The notes under the pieces were generated by a model. The model was not told the DNA's origin, did no database searches, and was given only the letters and a program-made list of their open reading frames with translations. The position numbers and the translations under genes were made by a program. Source: Clostridia bacterium (GTDB lineage Bacteria; Bacillota; Clostridia; UMGS1840; HGM11507). Taken from it: a stretch of 64,000 nt of DNA. Below, piece after piece: positions 8,071-14,712 of the stretch. The DNA lies in NCBI GenBank assembly GCA_017414505.1, contig JAFQLQ010000012.1, positions 1-64,000 on the forward strand, given 5' to 3'. Positions within the stretch are counted from its first letter, which is position 1; each line of letters begins with the position of its first letter.

Positions 8071-9297
8071 CTATATTTTTGTGAAGCCAACGCAGGCATT
8101 GTGACCGCCAAAGCCAAGAGAAACTGACATTGCAAGTTCAAGTTCGGTATTTTTTGCAACATTCGGAGTATAGTTAAGGTCACATTCCCCGTCAGCTTCC
8201 TTGTAGCCGATTGTAGGCGGAACAATATTCTCTCTCAAAGCAAGAATTGCCGCAATGCCTTCTATTGCACCTGCCGCACCAAGAAGATGTCCGGTCATAG
8301 ACTTTGTTGAACTGATATTTACGCTGTAAGCTCCGTCGCCAAAAGCATTTTTTATAGCCTGAGTTTCAGTTTTGTCGTTAAGAGGTGTACTTGTTCCGTG
8401 AGCATTTATATAAATCTTTTCGGGAGCAAATTCTCCTGCTTCCTTAAGGCAGTCGGAAATAGCTCTGCCGGATGCTTCTGCACTGCTGTCGGGAGCAGTT
8501 ACATGAAAAGCATCACAAGTGCTTCCGTAGCCTTTAACCTCGGCGTAGATTTTAGCACCTCTTTTTACTGCGTGCTCGTAATCTTCCACTATAAGTGCAC
8601 CTGCACCCTCACCCATTACAAAACCGCTTCTTCTCTTATCAAACGGAACAGATGCACAATCCTTATCTGTGCTTTCGGTAAGAGCCATACAATTTATAAA
8701 GCCTGCCATTGCAAGAGGATTAAGGCTTGCTTCAACACCACCTGCAATAATTGCATCTGCGTAACCGCCTTTTATAGCTCTGTAAGCTTCACCAATAGCA
8801 GTTGTTCCGGTTGCACAAGCTGTGGAAACAGCCACACAGGGACCTTTTGCGCCAAATTTAATGGCAATGTTTCCTGCACCCATATTCATAATCATTTTTG
8901 GAATAAACAATGGCGATACTCTTGCAGGACCTCTGTTTATCATATTGTTCTGTTCTGCAATAAAAGTATCAAAACCGCCTATACCGGAACCGTAATAAAC
9001 ACCAAAGCGTTCCGGAGCTATATTTTCAGCGATTCCGCTATCTGTTACAGCCTGAGAAGCCGCCGCAACTGCGTACTGAACAAATTTATCTGTTTTTCTT
9101 ACTTCCGATTTATCCATATACAAAAGCGGATCAAAATCCTTAACTTCAGCCGCAAGCTTAGCTTTTAGCTCAGTTGTATCGAATTTTGTAACAAAATCTA
9201 TACCGTTTTTTCCGTTTTTAAGACTGTTCCAGAATGTATCAACATCACAGCCTACGGGAGTTATTGCTCCAAGTCCTGTTATTACTACTCTTCTCAT
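8071..9297 (-). CDS. fabF: 3-oxoacyl-ACP synthase II FabF
   Basis: A 408-residue thiolase-fold condensing enzyme that elongates acyl-ACP with malonyl-ACP. The Cys-His-His triad is visible: VSTACATGTTAIGEA (Cys), NAHGTSTPLNDKTE (His) and STKSMTGHLLGAAGA (His). The C-terminal GFGGHNACVGF is typical. It starts inside the end of fabG (4-base overlap, translational coupling). Confidence 0.96.
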   Translation of the reverse strand: MRRVVITGLGAITPVGCDVDTFWNSLKNGKNGIDFVTKFDTTELKAKLAAEVKDFDPLLYMDKSEVRKTDKFVQYAVAAASQAVTDSGIAENIAPERFGVYYGSGIGGFDTFIAEQNNMINRGPARVSPLFIPKMIMNMGAGNIAIKFGAKGPCVAVSTACATGTTAIGEAYRAIKGGYADAIIAGGVEASLNPLAMAGFINCMALTESTDKDCASVPFDKRRSGFVMGEGAGALIVEDYEHAVKRGAKIYAEVKGYGSTCDAFHVTAPDSSAEASGRAISDCLKEAGEFAPEKIYINAHGTSTPLNDKTETQAIKNAFGDGAYSVNISSTKSMTGHLLGAAGAIEGIAAILALRENIVPPTIGYKEADGECDLNYTPNVAKNTELELAMSVSLGFGGHNACVGFTKI

Positions 9298-10028
9298 ATT
9301 GCCAGACCTCCGTCTATACGAATTACTTCCCCGGTGATGTAGTCAGATACATCATCTGCAAGGAAAGCCGCAAGATTTGCAACATCTTCGGGTTTTCCAA
9401 GTTTTTTAAGGGGTATGGATTTCAAAAATTCCTCTTCGGAACCTAAATCCTTTGTCATATCGGTTGTTATAAAGCCGGGAGCTATTGCATTACAGCAAAC
9501 ATTTTTCCCTCCGAACTCTCTTGCAACAACCTTTGTAAGTGCGATTACGCCTGCCTTTGAGGAAGCATAATTCGCCTGACCTGCAAGACCTTTCAATGCG
9601 GAAATTGAGGAAATATTAATAATTTTACCGTATTTTCTCTTAATAAAGTTTCTTCCGCAGGCTTTAATCATATTAAAGCAGCCTTTAAGGTTTGTATCTA
9701 TAACAGCATCAAATTCAGCATCTTCCATAGTTACAAGAAGGTTATCCCTTGTTATTCCTGCGTTATTTACAAGAATATCAATTCCGCCGAAATCAGCAAC
9801 TACTTTTTTTATTATTTCTTTACATTCTTCAGAATCTGCAACATTGCATCTATAAAATTCACCTTTTACACCGAAAGCTTCAACTGCTGTTTTTGACTGA
9901 GCCGCCTGTTCTTCGCTGCAGTAGTCAATTATTGCAACATTAACTCCCTGTGATGCGAATTTTTCTGCAATCGCCGCACCTATACCTCTTGCCGCACCTG
10001 TAATTACGGCTGTTTTTCCGCTAAGCAT
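9294..10028 (-). CDS. fabG: 3-oxoacyl-ACP reductase FabG
   Basis: A 244-residue short-chain dehydrogenase that reduces 3-oxoacyl-ACP with NADPH. It has the Rossmann motif TGAARGIGAAIAEKFA, NNAGITRDNLL, and the Ser-Tyr-Lys catalytic set in NISSISALKGLAGQANYASSKAG. The C-terminal ITGEVIRIDGGLAI is typical of FabG. It overlaps fabD by 8 bases. Confidence 0.95.
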   Translation of the reverse strand: MLSGKTAVITGAARGIGAAIAEKFASQGVNVAIIDYCSEEQAAQSKTAVEAFGVKGEFYRCNVADSEECKEIIKKVVADFGGIDILVNNAGITRDNLLVTMEDAEFDAVIDTNLKGCFNMIKACGRNFIKRKYGKIINISSISALKGLAGQANYASSKAGVIALTKVVAREFGGKNVCCNAIAPGFITTDMTKDLGSEEEFLKSIPLKKLGKPEDVANLAAFLADDVSDYITGEVIRIDGGLAI

Positions 10029-10941
10029 TATTTTTCACCGCCTGAACAGTTTCTTTTAATGATTCTTCGTTTTCCACCGAATACACGTTAACTTCCTTGG
10101 AAATTTTCTTTATAAGTCCGCACAGAGTTTTACCTGCGCCAACCTCAATAAAATCGGTGTATCCGTCTGAAATCATATTTTCTATGGTTTCCTGCCATTT
10201 GACAGGGCTTTTTATCTGATTTTCAAGTGTTCCCTTTACGTCATCGCCATAAGGCTTTGCTGTAAGATTTGCGTAAACGGGAATTTCAGGAGCTTTAATA
10301 TCAAAGCTGTCAAGCTCTTTTCCGAAATTTTCAGCAGCCTTGCTCATAAACGGTGAGTGGAAAGCCGCACTTACTGCAAGAGGAACTGTTCTTCCTCCAA
10401 GCTCTTTAACTTTTTCGGAAAATGGCTCCATACTGCTTTTTAATCCCGAAACAACAATCTGACCGGGACAGTTATAGTTAACTGCATACATTTTATCGAA
10501 TTCCTTTACTGCTTCTGCAACTGTTTCACTGTCAAGCTTAAGAACAGCCGCCATTGCTGTATCCGCCTCGCCTGCCGCCGCATTCATATGCTCGCCGCGT
10601 TTACATACAATTTTAAACCCGTCTGTATGTGAATATGCTCCTGCATATGCAAGTGCGGGAATTTCACCAAGTGAAAAGCCTGCAACACCGTCGGCATAGA
10701 TACCTGCTTCGTTAAGCGAAAGTGCTGCAGCCATTTCAACAAGATACAAGCAAGGCTGTGTGTTTACAGTCTGCTTTAATTCTTCGTCTGTTCCGTTAAA
10801 GGACTGATTCATTGTTCCTGCACGAAACGCTTCTGCTTCATCATATAATTTTTTTCCGGCTCCGCCCATATCATAAAGGGATTTTCCCATTCCGGCATAC
10901 TGGGCACCCTGTCCGGAAAATACAAATGCTATTTTACCCAT
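10021..10941 (-). CDS. fabD: Malonyl-CoA:ACP transacylase FabD
   Basis: A 306-residue acyltransferase that loads malonate onto acyl carrier protein. It has the N-terminal FSGQGAQYAGMG motif, the nucleophile elbow GFSLGEIPAL, and the catalytic His in SAAFHSPFM. The gene overlaps fabK upstream and fabG downstream by a few bases. Confidence 0.95.
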   Translation of the reverse strand: MGKIAFVFSGQGAQYAGMGKSLYDMGGAGKKLYDEAEAFRAGTMNQSFNGTDEELKQTVNTQPCLYLVEMAAALSLNEAGIYADGVAGFSLGEIPALAYAGAYSHTDGFKIVCKRGEHMNAAAGEADTAMAAVLKLDSETVAEAVKEFDKMYAVNYNCPGQIVVSGLKSSMEPFSEKVKELGGRTVPLAVSAAFHSPFMSKAAENFGKELDSFDIKAPEIPVYANLTAKPYGDDVKGTLENQIKSPVKWQETIENMISDGYTDFIEVGAGKTLCGLIKKISKEVNVYSVENEESLKETVQAVKNNA

Positions 10942-11873
10942 TTTCCTGCTCCGTTCAATAAGGATTCTACTTCTTCGAAAATATCTGTAATAATTTCAGA
11001 AGCACTTTGTTCTTTTGTTACAAGACCTGAAATCTGACCTGCAAGGAAGCTTCCTTTTTTCTCATCTCCGTCTACTACGGATGCTCTTAAAGAGCCAACT
11101 GCCAGATTTTCCAGTTCTTCATCGGATATATTGGTATATTCTAATTTTGCATAATTTCTTGAAAAAGGCGATTTAAGGCTTCTTACGGGGTGTCCAAGAC
11201 GTCTGCCCGTTACTATCGTTGCGGTATCATTTGCCTTTAAAACCTTTTCTTTATATACTTGGCTTATATTACATTCAAAAGCCGTTAAAAATCTTGTTCC
11301 TATCTGAATACCCTGCGCTCCAAGCATTAAAGCCGCCGCCGCACCTCTGCCGTCTGCAATTCCGCCTGCCGCAATAACGGGAATATCAACCGCATCGCAA
11401 ACCTGCGGAATAAGAGCCATAGTTGTAAGGTCGCCAACGTGTCCGCCGGATTCTCCGCCCTCTGCAATAACTGCATCTGCACCGGAACGCTGTGCAATTT
11501 TAGCAAGAGAAGTTGAGGGAACAACGGGAATAACCTTAATTCCTTCATCCTTCCACGAGGGTATGTATTTTTCTGCATTTCCTGCACCTGTTGTAACCAC
11601 AGCAATTTTCTTTCTTGATAGAAGGTCAGCAAGTTCGTCTATATTTTCGCCTCTTAACATAATGTTAACACCAAAGGGTTTGTCGGTAAGGGAAGAAGCA
11701 AGGTCAATCTGCTCCTCCACCCAACCTACATTGCCGTTGGCTGCGGAAATTAAACCGAGACCGCCTCCGTTTGATACTGCTGCCGCAAGGTGCGCATCCG
11801 ATATGTGAGCCATTCCTCCCTGAATAATGGGATATTTGATGCCCAGCATATCACAAATCGGTGTGTAAATCAT
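10929..11873 (-). CDS. fabK: Enoyl-ACP reductase II (FMN-dependent) FabK
   Basis: A 314-residue nitronate-monooxygenase-fold flavoprotein that carries out the final reduction of the elongation cycle, in place of FabI. It has PIIQGGMAHISDAHLAAAVSNGGGLG at the N-terminus (FMN site), EGGESGGHVG, and VIAAGGIADGRGAAAALMLGAQGIQIGTRF. The start is placed at the ATG at 11873, with GAAAGG upstream. A longer frame would begin inside the acpP region and lacks a ribosome site. Using FabK as the only enoyl reductase predicts insensitivity to triclosan. Confidence 0.93.
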   Translation of the reverse strand: MIYTPICDMLGIKYPIIQGGMAHISDAHLAAAVSNGGGLGLISAANGNVGWVEEQIDLASSLTDKPFGVNIMLRGENIDELADLLSRKKIAVVTTGAGNAEKYIPSWKDEGIKVIPVVPSTSLAKIAQRSGADAVIAEGGESGGHVGDLTTMALIPQVCDAVDIPVIAAGGIADGRGAAAALMLGAQGIQIGTRFLTAFECNISQVYKEKVLKANDTATIVTGRRLGHPVRSLKSPFSRNYAKLEYTNISDEELENLAVGSLRASVVDGDEKKGSFLAGQISGLVTKEQSASEIITDIFEEVESLLNGAGKWVK

Positions 11874-11901
11874 TTTTTCACAGCCTTTCTCAAAATCGAG
11901 A

Positions 11902-12123
11902 TTATTCAGCTTTGGAATCGATGTATTCAACAAGCTCTTTTACAGATTTGCCTACTTCAGCAGGTTTTAATTCAATGCCGAATTCATCTTCCATTTCCAT
12001 CATAATTTCAACAGTATCCAGAGAGTCTACTCCAAGATCCTCAAAGGTTGTTTCCATTGTGATTTCGCTTTCTTCGATTTCTAAGTGGTCTGCAAGTAAT
12101 GCCTGAACTTTTTCAAAAGTCAT
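11902..12123 (-). CDS. acpP: Acyl carrier protein
   Basis: A 73-residue acidic four-helix protein with the phosphopantetheine attachment motif DLGVDSLDTVEI. The ATG at 12123 is chosen because GGAGG lies 8 bases before it. The next possible Met, 5 codons upstream, overlaps that ribosome site. It lies between fabH and fabK. Confidence 0.96.
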   Translation of the reverse strand: MTFEKVQALLADHLEIEESEITMETTFEDLGVDSLDTVEIMMEMEDEFGIELKPAEVGKSVKELVEYIDSKAE

Positions 12124-12180
12124 GATAAATTCCTCCAAATAATTGAATTTTTGATTTATTTTATTTTTTTATTTACATTA

Positions 12181-13134
12181 TTAATAGCGGATTAAACAGG
12201 TTCCGCTTGATAATCCTCCGCCAAATGCGGACATTACAACTGTGTCGCCTCTTTTTAATCTGCCTGATTTTGCAAGCTCATTAAAAGCAATCGGAACACT
12301 TGCCGCCGCAGTATTTCCGTATTTATCTATATTGACAATAATTTTCTCTTTTGATATTTTTAAACGTTTTGCCGCAAAATCAAGAATTCTTGTGTTTGCC
12401 TGATGCAGAACCAGGTGGTCGATTTCATCAAGTGTCATACCGGCTTTTTCAATAACCTCTTTAACATCGTTTACTATTTTGTTAACAGCAAATTTAAAGG
12501 TTTCCTGACCGTCCATAAAAATATACGGAGCAGGTTTTTCGTTGGTATAGAACGGAGAAGTTCCGCCAAACGCAGGAATTTTTATTACATCATCTCCGCC
12601 TGCGGTAAACATTTTGGAAGCAAGATATCCTTCTCCCGGAGCAATAACCATTGCTCCCGCACCGTCTGCAAAAATAACGCAGGTACTTCTGTCATCCCAG
12701 TCCACAAGCTTGCTTAAACGTTCTGTTCCGATAACAAGAATGTTTCTGATATTTCCTCTTGCTATATAAGAAACCGCAGTATCAAGTGCAAACATAAATC
12801 CGCTGCAGGCAGAATTTATATCGAATGCAGGACAGGTTGCCCCTATCCTGTTCTGAACTGTTCCGGCTACGGTAGGACAAATATTTTCGGCTGAAATAGT
12901 TGCCGCAATAATAAGATCAAGCTCGTCTGCCGTGATATTTGCGTTTGCCATTGCTTCCTTAGCGGCATTAACTGCAAAATCTGCGGCAGTTTCGGTTTCG
13001 GAAACTCTTCTTTCCTTAATACCTACTCTCTGTGTAATCCACTCATCTGATGTGTCCACCATTTTGGCAAGGTCATCATTTGTAACTATTTTTTCAGGAA
13101 CATATGCCCCTGTACCGAGAATTTTTATTGCCAT
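12181..13134 (-). CDS. fabH: 3-oxoacyl-ACP synthase III FabH
   Basis: The initiating condensing enzyme (317 residues), which joins acetyl- or branched acyl-CoA to malonyl-ACP. The catalytic Cys-His-Asn set is present: NSACSGFMFALDTA, LVLHQANTRI and KYGNTAAASVP. It is the first gene of the fab operon. Its ribosome site AAGGAGG lies directly beside a palindromic operator at 13151-13169. Confidence 0.96.
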   Translation of the reverse strand: MAIKILGTGAYVPEKIVTNDDLAKMVDTSDEWITQRVGIKERRVSETETAADFAVNAAKEAMANANITADELDLIIAATISAENICPTVAGTVQNRIGATCPAFDINSACSGFMFALDTAVSYIARGNIRNILVIGTERLSKLVDWDDRSTCVIFADGAGAMVIAPGEGYLASKMFTAGGDDVIKIPAFGGTSPFYTNEKPAPYIFMDGQETFKFAVNKIVNDVKEVIEKAGMTLDEIDHLVLHQANTRILDFAAKRLKISKEKIIVNIDKYGNTAAASVPIAFNELAKSGRLKRGDTVVMSAFGGGLSSGTCLIRY

Positions 13135-13150
13135 AATACTACGTCCTCCT

Positions 13151-13169
13151 TCAGCACAAACTGTGCTGA
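13151..13169. promoter_or_regulatory. TetR-type operator 1 (fabH promoter-proximal)
   Basis: The palindrome TCAGCACA-AAC-TGTGCTGA (8-3-8). It is the same sequence, apart from the three central bases, as the sites at 13217 and 13872. It abuts the fabH ribosome site, so a bound repressor would block initiation or early elongation. Confidence 0.85.
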
Positions 13170-13216
13170 GATTTTTTTAGCGGTAAAAACCGCATTTCTA
13201 CAAATTTATACATTTA

Positions 13217-13235
13217 TCAGCACACACTGTGCTGA
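13217..13235. promoter_or_regulatory. TetR-type operator 2 (upstream of fabH)
   Basis: The palindrome TCAGCACA-CAC-TGTGCTGA, 47 bases from operator 1 (66 bases start to start). No strong sigma-A promoter was found between the sites. A weak TATAAA lies just downstream of this operator on the minus strand. Confidence 0.85.
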
Positions 13236-13244
13236 TAAAATTAA

Positions 13245-13263
13245 AACCGAAAAAAATTTCGGT
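13245..13263 (-). terminator. Weak terminator after the TetR gene
   Basis: The hairpin ACCGAAA...TTTCGGT followed by TTTTAATTTT on the minus strand, 6 bases past the TetR stop. It partly separates the regulator from the fab operon. Confidence 0.55.
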
Positions 13264-13269
13264 CTGATT

Positions 13270-13851
13270 TTATTTTTTTAATCCGTTTAACATATAGCCA
13301 AAGCCTTCCCGAAAGCGCTTAACAGCTTCTTCCTTGGAAAGATTTCTTCCAACAGCATCCGCATTGAATCCACGGCAAAAGCACCATATCGAATAGCTTA
13401 ACATATCTGGATCGACATCATTACGGACAAGATTCTTAATTTTTCCAAACTCAACAAGCTTTTTTATTTCGGTAGTCCACCACACATAATTGCTTTGTGT
13501 AAGCGAATCGTGTTCAAACGCATAATGGCTGAACTGCTTTTTTATATCATATGTATTGATAAGCACCTTAACGGTAACATCCATAACATATTCAAAAAAG
13601 TCTTTTTCTATGTCAAACTCTGACTTTATGCTCTCGTGCATCTGATAAACAGCTTTTTTATAAATAATTTCAAGCACTTCACCAATGTTGTGAAAACGGT
13701 TATAAAAAACTCTGTTTGTAATTTCAAGCTCATTTAAAATTTTGCTTACAGTAACAGTATGAGCGCCTTTTTTAGTTGCCAACATTTCGGCAACTTCAAT
13801 TATTGTTTCAGACATTTCATCCTGAATAAGCACTTGTTGCTGTTTTGGCAC
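13270..13851 (-). CDS. TetR-family regulator, probable fatty acid synthesis repressor
   Basis: About 194 residues with an N-terminal TetR helix-turn-helix (HTVTVSKILNELEITNRVFYNRFHN, residues about 30-55) and an all-helical ligand domain. The start is set at the GTG at 13851, because GGGAG lies just upstream. A longer ATG frame would begin inside the -10 box and operator and cannot be translated from that promoter. A perfect operator lies between the -10 box and the start, so the gene is almost certainly autoregulated. Two more copies of the operator before fabH point to control of the fab operon. The effector is unknown. Acyl-CoA or acyl-ACP would be typical for such regulators. Confidence 0.9.
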   Translation of the reverse strand: MPKQQQVLIQDEMSETIIEVAEMLATKKGAHTVTVSKILNELEITNRVFYNRFHNIGEVLEIIYKKAVYQMHESIKSEFDIEKDFFEYVMDVTVKVLINTYDIKKQFSHYAFEHDSLTQSNYVWWTTEIKKLVEFGKIKNLVRNDVDPDMLSYSIWCFCRGFNADAVGRNLSKEEAVKRFREGFGYMLNGLKK

Positions 13852-13867
13852 AAAAATCACTCCCTGT

Positions 13868-13894
13868 GTATTCAGCACATACTGTGCTGAATAC
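13868..13894. promoter_or_regulatory. TetR operator 3 (autoregulatory), extended palindrome
   Basis: A 12-3-12 perfect palindrome (GTATTCAGCACA-TAC-TGTGCTGAATAC) whose core is the 8-3-8 motif of the two fabH-side operators. It starts one base after the -10 box of the TetR promoter. Confidence 0.9.
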
Positions 13895-13923
13895 ATTATA
13901 TCTCACAATGTAAATTTTGTCAA
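13895..13923 (-). promoter_or_regulatory. Sigma-A promoter of the TetR gene
   Basis: On the minus strand, TTGACA (13923-13918), 17-base spacer, TATAAT (13900-13895): a perfect consensus promoter with the operator just downstream. Confidence 0.9.
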
Positions 13924-13949
13924 TAGTTTTTATGAAAATTATGGAATTA

Positions 13950-13978
13950 TTGATTTTGCAGTAATTTTATGGTAAAAT
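13950..13978 (+). promoter_or_regulatory. Promoter of the AlkD-like gene
   Basis: TTGATT at 13950, 17-base spacer, TAAAAT at 13973-13978, followed by AAGGTGG before the ATG at 13997. Confidence 0.65.
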
Positions 13979-13996
13979 GGGAAAGAAGGTGGTTGT

Positions 13997-14671
13997 ATGA
14001 ATATAATAAAAGAAATTTTAACTCTTCAGGATATTGAATACAAAAATTTTCATCAGAAACTTATGCCTACCATAAATCCCGATAGGATTATAGGAGTAAG
14101 AGTTCCTGCACTTCGTAAGCTTGCAAAGGATTTCTATAAAAGCGGAGATTTTCAAAGTTTTCTTAGTTCTCTTCCTCACAAATATTACGAAGAAAACAAT
14201 ATTCATGCTTTTCTGATAGAACAAATAAAAGATTATGACAAAGCAATTTACGAAACCGAAAATTTTTTACCCTATATAGATAACTGGGCAACCTGCGATA
14301 TGTTTCAGCCTAAAATTTTCAAAAAACACAAAAAAGAGCTTCTTGAAAGAATAAAAATATGGATAAAATCTGAAAAAACTTATACCGTAAGATACGCCAT
14401 AAATCAGCTTATGACGCATTTTCTTGATGAAGATTTCAATCCTGAATTCTTAAAATCAGTAGCAGATGTAAAATCGGATGAGTATTACATAAATATGATG
14501 CGTGCGTGGTATTTTGCAACTGCTCTTGCAAAACAGTACGATGCAACATTACCGTACATAACAAATAACAGGCTTGATAAATGGACACACAACAAAACAA
14601 TACAAAAAGCAGTTGAAAGCAACAGAATTTCAAAGGACACTAAAGTATATCTTAAAAGTTATAAAATTTAA
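13997..14671 (+). CDS. AlkD-like DNA alkylation repair protein (DNA glycosylase)
   Basis: A 224-residue all-alpha protein with the HEAT-like repeat pattern of the DNA alkylation repair (AlkD/AlkC) family. It shows RIIGVRVPALRKLAKDF near the N-terminus and FLPYIDNWATCDMF, whose Trp-Asp region matches the family's DNA-contacting site. It should excise N3- or N7-alkylated bases. It is a single-gene unit with its own promoter and terminator. The family assignment is good, but the substrate is inferred from the family. Confidence 0.85.
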   Translation: MNIIKEILTLQDIEYKNFHQKLMPTINPDRIIGVRVPALRKLAKDFYKSGDFQSFLSSLPHKYYEENNIHAFLIEQIKDYDKAIYETENFLPYIDNWATCDMFQPKIFKKHKKELLERIKIWIKSEKTYTVRYAINQLMTHFLDEDFNPEFLKSVADVKSDEYYINMMRAWYFATALAKQYDATLPYITNNRLDKWTHNKTIQKAVESNRISKDTKVYLKSYKI

Positions 14672-14674
14672 AAT

Positions 14675-14708
14675 GAGCTGTCTCGCTTTTTAGCAAGACA
14701 GCCCTTTT
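14675..14708. terminator. Bidirectional terminator between AlkD-like gene and GH38 gene
   Basis: The stem GAGCTGTCTCGC / GCAAGACAGCCC with a T-rich loop and a T run on the + strand. It lies between two converging genes. Confidence 0.75.
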
Positions 14709-14712
14709 CTTA

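Noticed and set aside
8398..9168. A 256-codon open frame on the + strand opposite fabF
   Set aside because: It has no ribosome site, a Cys/Ser-rich composition typical of an antisense shadow, and full overlap with a clear fabF.
13852..13896. Upstream ATG start for the TetR gene at 13896
   Set aside because: That ATG overlaps the -10 box and would lie upstream of the transcript start.
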